NCBI GenBank assembly: GCA_963205465.1
Contig: CAUJKG010000334.1
Coordinates: 1 to 6,318 of the forward strand
DNA from: Pseudomonadota bacterium
GTDB taxonomy: Bacteria; Pseudomonadota; Alphaproteobacteria; Rhizobiales; Xanthobacteraceae
Reading direction: 5' to 3'
DNA: 6,318 bases
Shown: piece after piece, positions 1-4,458 of the stretch
Position numbering within the stretch: position 1 is the first letter of the stretch
How the letters are laid out: the number at the start of each line of letters is the position of its first letter
Notes under the pieces: model-generated
The model's database searches: none
Seen by the model: the letters and a program-made list of their open reading frames with translations, nothing else
What the model was told of the DNA's origin: nothing
Made by a program: the position numbers and the translations under genes

Positions 1-504
1 GCGATCGGACCGAAAGAGGGCGAGATCGAACTGAAGCTGAATACCCGCAACCCGACGGTCGCGACCGCTTCCGAAGATTTCATCAAATCCGCGGACGCCG
101 CACCCGGTTGGGAAGGGCAGCGCTGGGACGACAAGATCAGAGTGCCGATGACGACGCTCGACGCATTGATTGCGCGCCACGGCAAACCGGCCTTCGTGAA
201 GATCGACGTCGAAGGCTTCGAAGACGCGGTACTGGCCGGTCTGTCTCAGCCATTGCCTGCGCTCTCGATCGAGTTCACGACCATCCAGCGCGATGTTGCG
301 CTCGATGCGATCCGGCGGCTCGCCGGAATGGCACGCTATGGTTTCAACGCGGCCCTCGGCGAAAGTCAGGAATTCGCGCATCGCCAAGCGATTTCCGCCG
401 AGGAAATGTGCCGCTGGATCGCGGAACTGCCGATCGAGGCGAATTCCGGCGACGTCTACGCCAGCCTGAATGACGCAGCCCTGACGGCCAATCCTTCAAG
501 CTGA
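1..504 (+). CDS. FkbM-family methyltransferase, C-terminal part (5' truncated by the window edge)
   Basis: The frame is open from base 1 to the TGA at 502-504, giving 167 residues of a protein whose start lies left of the window. The block at residues 48-74 is the family hallmark: a VPMTTLD segment followed by FVKIDVEGFE, matching the conserved pattern of a TLD motif and then K-I-D-V-E-G-x-E seen in FkbM-type SAM-dependent methyltransferases. The KIDVEG segment is the core strand and turn of the Rossmann-like fold. The SAM-binding glycine loop would be upstream and is not visible. Family members O-methylate sugars, polyketides or other small molecules; the substrate cannot be read here. There are 92 bases between its stop and pcaH and no obvious functional link to the catabolic genes, so it is probably an unrelated neighbour. 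The family call is fairly sure; the function is open. Confidence 0.82.
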   Translation, partial: AIGPKEGEIELKLNTRNPTVATASEDFIKSADAAPGWEGQRWDDKIRVPMTTLDALIARHGKPAFVKIDVEGFEDAVLAGLSQPLPALSIEFTTIQRDVALDAIRRLAGMARYGFNAALGESQEFAHRQAISAEEMCRWIAELPIEANSGDVYASLNDAALTANPSS

Positions 505-552
505 TCCCGCAAACGTGCATGGGGCGGCTTTCGCACCCGGCCTACACTGGAA

Positions 553-558
553 TAAATA
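553..558 (+). promoter_or_regulatory. Possible -10 element upstream of pcaH
   Basis: The 92-base gap before pcaH contains an A+T-rich patch, AATAAATAAA at 551-560, in otherwise GC-rich sequence. TAAATA at 553-558 resembles a -10 hexamer, and TTTCGC at 529-534 stands 18 bases upstream as a poor -35. No match to a PcaQ-type operator was recognised. This is a weak visual call. Confidence 0.2.
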
Positions 559-587
559 AAGAGTCTGGTGCACCGCTTTTGCGGCGG

Positions 588-592
588 GGAGG
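588..592 (+). promoter_or_regulatory. Ribosome binding site deciding the pcaH start
   Basis: GGAGG lies within GGGGAGGGAA (586-595), 4 bases before the ATG at 597-599. The spacing is tight but the purine run is strong. It favours 597 over the in-frame ATG at 519, whose extra 26 residues do not resemble PcaH. A small hairpin, CCGC-TTTT-GCGG (573-584), sits directly upstream of the site. Confidence 0.65.
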
Positions 593-596
593 GAAC

Positions 597-1301
597 ATGG
601 CCGACGTTATTCCGTACAACCCGGAGGAGAAGGGGGCCCAGCCGCCCTCTCTGTATCCTGCCTACAAGTCGACGGTATTGCGCGCGCCGAAGCAGCCGCT
701 CGTCATTCTGCCGCACACGCTCTCCGAAGTGACCGGCCCGGTCTACGGCCACGGCAAGGTGCTGCCGGTCGATGCCGATCTCACCAAGCAGCATGCTGGC
801 GAGCCGCTCGGCGAGCGCATCATCGTGAGCGGACGGGTGCTCGACGAAAATGGCCGCCCGGTTGCGAATACGCTGGTGGAAGTCTGGCAGTGCAATGCTG
901 CGGGCCGCTACATCCACGCGCGCGACCAGCATCCCGCGCCGCTCGATCCGAATTTTTCCGGTGCGGGCCGCATCGTTACCGACGCCGAAGGCAACTACAA
1001 ATTCACGACGATCAAGCCCGGTGCCTATCCGTGGCGCAATCATCCGAACGCCTGGCGTCCGGCGCACATCCATTTCTCGATGTTCGGGCCAAGCTTCATC
1101 AATCGCCTCGTCACGCAGATGTATTTTCCGGGCGATCCGCTGTTTGCCTTCGATCCGATCTATCAGGGTATTCCGGACGAGAAGGCGCGCGCACGCATGG
1201 TGAGCCGCTTCGACATGGATACGACCATTCCGGAATGGGCGCTCGGCTACAAGTTCGATATCGTCCTGCGCGGCCGCAACGCGACACCGATGGAGGATTG
1301 A
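597..1301 (+). CDS. pcaH: Protocatechuate 3,4-dioxygenase, beta subunit (iron-binding)
   Basis: This is the catalytic beta chain of protocatechuate 3,4-dioxygenase, a cytoplasmic intradiol ring-cleaving enzyme converting protocatechuate plus O2 to beta-carboxy-cis,cis-muconate. The 234-residue product is of usual family length. The signature is intact: VEVWQCNAAGRY (residues 94-105), a PLDPNF block, then GAYPWRNHPNAWRPAHIHF (142-160). By alignment from memory with the Pseudomonas enzyme, the four Fe(III) ligands are Tyr105, Tyr144, His157 and His159. Trp97, Trp146 and Arg154 match active-site residues Trp400, Trp449 and Arg457. The C terminus keeps YKFDIVLRGR. One small change is Cys99 where alanine is usual in WQANAAGRY. 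The start was chosen at the ATG behind a GGGGAGGG ribosome site. pcaG follows 4 bases later, so the two subunits are surely co-translated. The identification is essentially certain. Confidence 0.97.
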   Translation: MADVIPYNPEEKGAQPPSLYPAYKSTVLRAPKQPLVILPHTLSEVTGPVYGHGKVLPVDADLTKQHAGEPLGERIIVSGRVLDENGRPVANTLVEVWQCNAAGRYIHARDQHPAPLDPNFSGAGRIVTDAEGNYKFTTIKPGAYPWRNHPNAWRPAHIHFSMFGPSFINRLVTQMYFPGDPLFAFDPIYQGIPDEKARARMVSRFDMDTTIPEWALGYKFDIVLRGRNATPMED

Positions 1302-1305
1302 GATC

Positions 1306-1878
1306 GTGAGCAAGCAGCGTCTTGGCCAAACGCCGTCGCAGACGGTTGGTCCATTCTTTCATTTTGGTTTGCCGTATGAAGGCGACAGCAATCTCATCGT
1401 GGGAGATGCGCAAGGGCAGCGTATCATCGTCGAGGGGCGTGTAACCGACGGCGCCGGAGAAGCCATTCCCGACGTGATGATCGAAATCTGGCAGGCCAAC
1501 GCCGCCGGCAAATACGATCATCCCGAAGACACGCAGGATAAGCCGGTGGATGAAGGCTTTCACGGCTTCGGCCGCTGCGCGACCGACAACGACGGCGTAT
1601 TTCGTTTTCAGACCGTAAAGCCGGGCGCGGTTCCTGGTCCCGGTAACTCATTACAGGCACCGCACCTCGTTACCTTTGTGTTCGGTCGAGGGATGCTCAA
1701 GCAGTTGCTCACGCGAATCTATTTCGAGGACGAAGCGCACAACGCGCACGATCCGGTGCTGGCGCTGGTTCCTGAAGCGCGGCGCAATACTTTGGTTGCG
1801 CGCAAGATCAATCCGTCGACCTACCGACTCGACATCGTGCTGCAAGGCGAGGGCGAGACGGTATTCTTCGAGTACTGA
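1306..1878 (+). CDS. pcaG: Protocatechuate 3,4-dioxygenase, alpha subunit
   Basis: This is the alpha chain that pairs with PcaH in the (alpha-beta-Fe) oligomer. The 190-residue product begins with the alpha-type N terminus QTPSQTVGPFFHFGL (residues 8-22), which helps frame the active site. It repeats the intradiol-dioxygenase sandwich fold with IWQANAAGKY (61-70) and YRLDIVLQGEGETVFFEY (173-190). As expected of the non-catalytic chain, the iron-ligand positions are lost: the GAYPW segment of beta becomes GAVPG (107-111), and the HIH motif becomes HLV (120-122). The start is GTG at 1306, with GGAGG at 1292-1296 inside the end of pcaH and 9 bases of spacing. The 4-base gap to pcaH implies one operon. 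No further pca gene follows; the next 342 bases are non-coding. Identification is very secure. Confidence 0.96.
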   Translation: MSKQRLGQTPSQTVGPFFHFGLPYEGDSNLIVGDAQGQRIIVEGRVTDGAGEAIPDVMIEIWQANAAGKYDHPEDTQDKPVDEGFHGFGRCATDNDGVFRFQTVKPGAVPGPGNSLQAPHLVTFVFGRGMLKQLLTRIYFEDEAHNAHDPVLALVPEARRNTLVARKINPSTYRLDIVLQGEGETVFFEY

Positions 1879-1942
1879 CAGCGGAAATCTGTTTTGCGTT
1901 CGTGAAAAGTCGCTTTGCCGAACAATTGGAATGATTCGCGAG

Positions 1943-1974
1943 AAGCGCAGGGTTCCCTTTGGGACTCTGCGCTT
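1943..1974 (+). terminator. Strong stem-loop 65 bases after pcaG (terminator-like, no T-tract)
   Basis: AAGCGCAG (1943-1950) pairs with CTGCGCTT (1967-1974). The stem continues through a G-T, a G-C and a T-A pair, one bulged T, and CCC/GGG around a TTT loop, giving about 14 pairs. This is a stable RNA hairpin in the right place to end the pcaHG message or protect its 3' end. The downstream bases GATAGGCG contain no run of T, so classical intrinsic termination is uncertain. Confidence 0.5.
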
Positions 1975-2095
1975 GATAGGCGATTCATATCAAAGCGTTG
2001 TCGATTACGTTGCATTCCTCAATCTACTGATCTGCTTCTCAGCAATTCGTTGTAGTCGCCTGCGTTCAATGCTGCGACGCAAGATAAATATACGC

Positions 2096-2125
2096 TTGCT
2101 TTACCCCGTAACTATTCTGCAAAAT
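2096..2125 (+). promoter_or_regulatory. Possible sigma-70-type promoter for the TRAP operon
   Basis: TTGCTT (2096-2101) and CAAAAT (2120-2125) are 18 bases apart, matching the -35 consensus at three positions and the -10 at four. Transcription would begin near 2132, at the foot of the 2130-2149 hairpin, leaving a leader of about 90 bases. The match is weak and the call is a guess from position. Confidence 0.2.
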
Positions 2126-2129
2126 CGTT

Positions 2130-2149
2130 GGAGCGCCAACTGGCGCTTC
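2130..2149 (+). repeat. 8-bp inverted repeat in the leader of the TRAP binding-protein gene
   Basis: GGAGCGCC (2130-2137) and GGCGCTTC (2142-2149) form eight pairs (one G-T) around the loop AACT. It lies just downstream of the possible promoter, so it could be an operator if read as DNA or a 5' hairpin if read as RNA. No known operator is recognised. Confidence 0.4.
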
Positions 2150-2204
2150 ATGGAAACGCGGCGAAGACCGCGGCCCGGCTCTCTATGTTTGGAAAGCCGG
2201 TGTT

Positions 2205-2212
2205 AGGGAGGA
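2205..2212 (+). promoter_or_regulatory. Ribosome binding site deciding the dctP start
   Basis: AGGGAGGA lies 8 bases before the ATG at 2221, an excellent match in sequence and spacing. It rules out the upstream in-frame start at 2128, whose 31 extra residues are not signal-peptide-like and would push the twin-arginine motif too far inside the protein. Confidence 0.85.
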
Positions 2213-2220
2213 CTTGTTCT

Positions 2221-3354
2221 ATGCCGACCATTAAAGGTTCGAGCGCGCCGGTAGCCGGCCGCCGGAAGTTCCTGAAGACTGCCGGTGTCACCGGTGCTGC
2301 AGCCGTTGCAACCATTGCCATGCCGCAGGTATCGCGCGCGCAGACGCAGGTCTGGAAGTATCAGTCGACTTGGCCTTCGAAGGACATCTTCCACGAGTTC
2401 GCGGTTGATTACGCGAACGTCGTCAACAGCCTCTCTGGTGGCCGCCTGAAACTCGACGTTCTCGCTGCCGGTGCAGTCGTTCCCGCTTTCCAGATGGCAG
2501 ATGCGGTGCATGCCGGCGTGCTCGACGCCGGTCACGGCGTGTCCGGCTACTGGTACGGTAAGCACAAGGCTTATTCGCTGTTCGGCACGCCGCCGTCCTT
2601 CGGATGGGATGCCGCGAGCTTCCTTGGCTGGTTCTATAACGGTGGTGGCGAGACGCTCTACAAGGAGCTCGTCAACAACATCCTGAAGCTGAACCTCACC
2701 GGCTATCTCTACTTCCCGATGCCGACCCAGCCGCTCGGCTGGTTCAAGAAGGAAGTGAAGTCCGGCGACGACTTCAAGGGTCTGAAGTATCGCACCATCG
2801 GTCTGTCGGCCGAAATGTTCAAGGAAATGGGCGCTGCCGTCACCATCATGGCCGGCGGCGACATCGTTCCGGGTCTCGATCGCGGCTTGCTCGATGCGGC
2901 TGAGTTTAACAACCCGTCGTCCGATATCATCCTTGGCTTCCCGGACGTCGCCAAGTTCTACATGCTCGGCAGCCACCATCAGCAGATGGAAGCCTTCGAA
3001 GTCATCTTCAACAAGGCGAAGGTCGATGCGCTGCCGAAGGAGCTGCAGGATATGCTCCGTTATGCTTCGCACGCTTCGTCGTCGGAGCAGATCTGCAAGG
3101 CTTACGATCGCTACTCGAAGGATCTCGAAGAGATCAAGAAGCGTGGCGTGAACGTAGTGAAGACTTCGCAGCCCGTGCTCGATGCGCAGATCACGGCCTG
3201 GCAGAAGGTCATTGCCGAGCAGTCGAAGGAGCCATTCTTCGCGAAAGTGATCGACTCGCAGAAGGCCTGGAACAAGCGCGTGTTCGCTTACACCAGCGTC
3301 AATAATCTCGATTCGCAGGCGCTCGCTGCGGGCCACAAGACACTCATTGGCTAA
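2221..3354 (+). CDS. TRAP transporter periplasmic solute-binding protein, DctP/TakP-type, with Tat signal
   Basis: This is the substrate-capturing subunit of a tripartite ATP-independent periplasmic transporter. The 377-residue product starts with a twin-arginine signal: GRRKFLK (residues 13-19), an alanine-rich hydrophobic stretch (20-33), and a likely cleavage after SRA at residue 40. It is therefore probably exported folded. The mature part follows the TakP-like pattern: LAAGAVVPAFQMADAVHAG (81-99), SGYWYGK (108-114), GWFKKE (173-178), KYRTIG (189-194) and GGDIVPGLDRGLLDAAEF (212-229). Arg191 matches the conserved TRAP arginine that binds the ligand carboxylate. By alignment from memory, the TakP tryptophan following the conserved Glu (here Glu228) is Phe229, and another ligand-site Glu appears to be Gln254. 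The ligand therefore probably differs from a simple 2-oxo acid. The substrate is unproven; pcaHG nearby suggests an aromatic or related carboxylate. The family call is very secure. Confidence 0.93.
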   Translation: MPTIKGSSAPVAGRRKFLKTAGVTGAAAVATIAMPQVSRAQTQVWKYQSTWPSKDIFHEFAVDYANVVNSLSGGRLKLDVLAAGAVVPAFQMADAVHAGVLDAGHGVSGYWYGKHKAYSLFGTPPSFGWDAASFLGWFYNGGGETLYKELVNNILKLNLTGYLYFPMPTQPLGWFKKEVKSGDDFKGLKYRTIGLSAEMFKEMGAAVTIMAGGDIVPGLDRGLLDAAEFNNPSSDIILGFPDVAKFYMLGSHHQQMEAFEVIFNKAKVDALPKELQDMLRYASHASSSEQICKAYDRYSKDLEEIKKRGVNVVKTSQPVLDAQITAWQKVIAEQSKEPFFAKVIDSQKAWNKRVFAYTSVNNLDSQALAAGHKTLIG

Positions 3355-3371
3355 TCGCCATAGGTAAAACG

Positions 3372-3402
3372 GAACCCGCGCGGATACCTTCCGCGCGGGT
3401 TC
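3372..3402 (+). terminator. GC-rich terminator-like hairpin after dctP
   Basis: GAACCCGCGCGG (3372-3383) pairs perfectly over 12 bp with CCGCGCGGGTTC (3391-3402) around a 7-base loop. TTCTATTC follows at 3403-3410, a modest T-rich tail. It begins 17 bases after the dctP stop codon. As an intrinsic terminator it would let only part of the transcription reach the membrane-subunit genes; as a 3' stabiliser it would protect the dctP message. Either way it would raise binding protein over permease. Confidence 0.8.
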
Positions 3403-3425
3403 TTCTATTCGCGCGCGCAACGTAA

Positions 3426-3454
3426 ACACTGCATAACAAATTTGCCGGCAGTGT
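3426..3454 (+). repeat. Nested inverted repeats between dctP and dctQ
   Basis: ACACTGC (3426-3432) and GCAGTGT (3448-3454) form a perfect 7-bp inverted repeat with a 15-base interval. The interval contains the palindrome CAAATTTG (3437-3444), and TGCCGGCA (3443-3450) is another palindrome overlapping the right arm. TTTT follows at 3458-3461. It may be an operator, a second weak hairpin terminator or an mRNA processing site. The structure is plain; its function is unknown. Confidence 0.4.
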
Positions 3455-3506
3455 CAGTTTTGCGCCTTGCTAAGACGCTTGTCCTCGTAGATTTACGGGT
3501 AGGCAT

Positions 3507-3514
3507 AGGGAGGG
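3507..3514 (+). promoter_or_regulatory. Ribosome binding site deciding the dctQ start
   Basis: AGGGAGGG is 5 bases before the ATG at 3520-3522. It supports this start over the in-frame TTG at 3442, which would add 26 residues and overlap the inverted repeat at 3426-3454. The motif is nearly identical to the sites before dctP and pcaH. Confidence 0.8.
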
Positions 3515-3519
3515 CTGCA

Positions 3520-4458
3520 ATGAAGAACATCGCGTTGATTCTCGGCGTGATCGGCGGAGCGTTCGGCTTATGGGCCGGTTTTACGTTCTACGGCGCCGAC
3601 TATGCTGCGGCGTTCTCTTCGCCCAAGGCATTCTTTCACGTTACCGGCACGCTTGTTCCCGTGCTCGCAATCGTCGGCGGATTGATTGCGTCACGGCGGC
3701 CTTCGGTGGGTGCTGTGCTCATGATCGGCGCGGCGCTCGCGATGATCCCGATCTTCGGCCTCAAGTGGCACACGGTGATGGCCGTTACTTTCTGCGCGGC
3801 CGGCGGCGTTGCCGCGACCTTGCTGATCGATGAATCGCATCAACTGGGCCTGCGCATCGTTGACGCGATCAGCACATGGGTCGGCAAGACGGTCGGCTGG
3901 GCGATCCTGATCCTCACCTTCGTCACTTGCTACGAAGTTTTCCTGCGTTACGTCTTCGGCGCGCCGACGACCTGGGCGTTCGATGCGAGCTATATGCTTT
4001 ACGGCGCGCTTTTCATGTTGGCCGGCGCCTATACGCTTTCGCGAAACAGTCACGTCCGTGGCGATTTCCTCTATCGCGCCTGGCAGCCGCGTACCCAGGC
4101 GGGGATGGATCTCACGCTTTACGTGCTGTTCTTCTTTCCGGGCATTCTCGCGCTGCTTTATTCCGGCTTCGGCTTCGCCGAATTGTCCTGGCTCATGAAG
4201 GAGCGCTCCTCTGCGAGTCCGAGCGGCCCGCCGGTCTATCATTTCAAGACGCTCATTCCGGTGACCGGCGCGCTGATGCTCTTGCAGGGCATCGTCGAAT
4301 TCATGCGCTGCATCCTCGCGGTTCGCGACGGCGCATGGCCGCAACGCCTGCACGACGTGCAGGAGCTCGATCAGCAGATGCTGCAGAAGGCGGAGCAGGG
4401 CGAGTATCAGACCATCAAAGATCTCGAAGAACTCGGCCAGCGTAAGGGAGCAGTCTGA
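3520..4458 (+). CDS. TRAP transporter small membrane subunit (DctQ-type) with extra N-terminal four-segment membrane domain
   Basis: The 312-residue product has two parts. Residues about 118-268 are a DctQ domain, with hydrophobic segments near 124-142, 156-174, 197-215 and 245-266, the family block YEVFLRYVFGAPTTWAF (138-154), and HVRGD (178-182). DctQ partners the large subunit in the inner membrane, where the pair carries out sodium-driven import. Residues 1-105 are an additional domain with hydrophobic segments near 3-23, 39-57, 62-80 and 84-102. Its N terminus, ILGVIGGAFGLWAG (7-20), resembles small four-helix membrane proteins of the DUF4064 kind; that is an impression from memory, not a database match. 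The last 45 residues form a charged, helix-prone tail (QELDQQMLQKAEQGEYQ, 281-297), presumably cytoplasmic. Classical DctQ proteins have about 160-230 residues. The stop codon overlaps the dctM start by one base. The family call is secure; the role of the extra domain is unknown. Confidence 0.9.
   Translation: MKNIALILGVIGGAFGLWAGFTFYGADYAAAFSSPKAFFHVTGTLVPVLAIVGGLIASRRPSVGAVLMIGAALAMIPIFGLKWHTVMAVTFCAAGGVAATLLIDESHQLGLRIVDAISTWVGKTVGWAILILTFVTCYEVFLRYVFGAPTTWAFDASYMLYGALFMLAGAYTLSRNSHVRGDFLYRAWQPRTQAGMDLTLYVLFFFPGILALLYSGFGFAELSWLMKERSSASPSGPPVYHFKTLIPVTGALMLLQGIVEFMRCILAVRDGAWPQRLHDVQELDQQMLQKAEQGEYQTIKDLEELGQRKGAV

Larger units (their letters stand above)
1879..2220 (+). other. 342-base non-coding gap between pcaG and the TRAP binding-protein gene
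   Basis: No convincing gene is seen here. The stretch is visibly more A+T-rich than its flanks, for example GATAAATATACG at 2083-2094. It holds, in order, a long stem-loop (1943-1974), an overlapping alternative hairpin (1970-1997), a possible promoter (2096-2125), an 8-bp hairpin (2130-2149), a 6-bp stem with a 14-base loop (CCGGCT 2175-2180 with AGCCGG 2195-2200), and the ribosome site at 2205-2212. It probably separates the pcaHG transcript from the TRAP transcript and supplies a regulated leader; this role is inferred from structure alone. Confidence 0.6.

Noticed and set aside
1..504. FkbM methyltransferase as a functional part of the catabolic locus, for example an aromatic O-methyltransferase
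   Set aside because: The family call is sound, but nothing in the fragment shows an aromatic substrate, and it lies 92 bases upstream with no translational coupling.
567..574. GGTGCACC palindrome before pcaH as an operator
   Set aside because: It is a single 8-base palindrome with no second copy and no match to a known pca regulator site. It is too short to call.
519..596. Longer pcaH starting at the ATG at 519
   Set aside because: The 26 extra residues do not look like PcaH, and the strong purine-rich site at 586-595 serves the ATG at 597.
456..1313. Minus-strand open frame of 285 codons opposite pcaH
   Set aside because: It overlaps the certain pcaH gene completely, is arginine-rich without motifs, and reflects codon-position GC bias.
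1931..2206. Possible small protein of 91 codons in the gap after pcaG
   Set aside because: It has only a poor ribosome site, an arginine-rich composition, no motif, and runs through two inverted repeats. The open frame is part of a longer one that begins inside pcaG, as expected by chance.
2203..3429. Minus-strand open frame of 408 codons covering the whole TRAP binding-protein gene
   Set aside because: Its composition is that of an antisense shadow of a GC-rich gene (rich in Arg, Leu, Glu and His), with no recognisable motif, while the + strand frame is a clear DctP protein.
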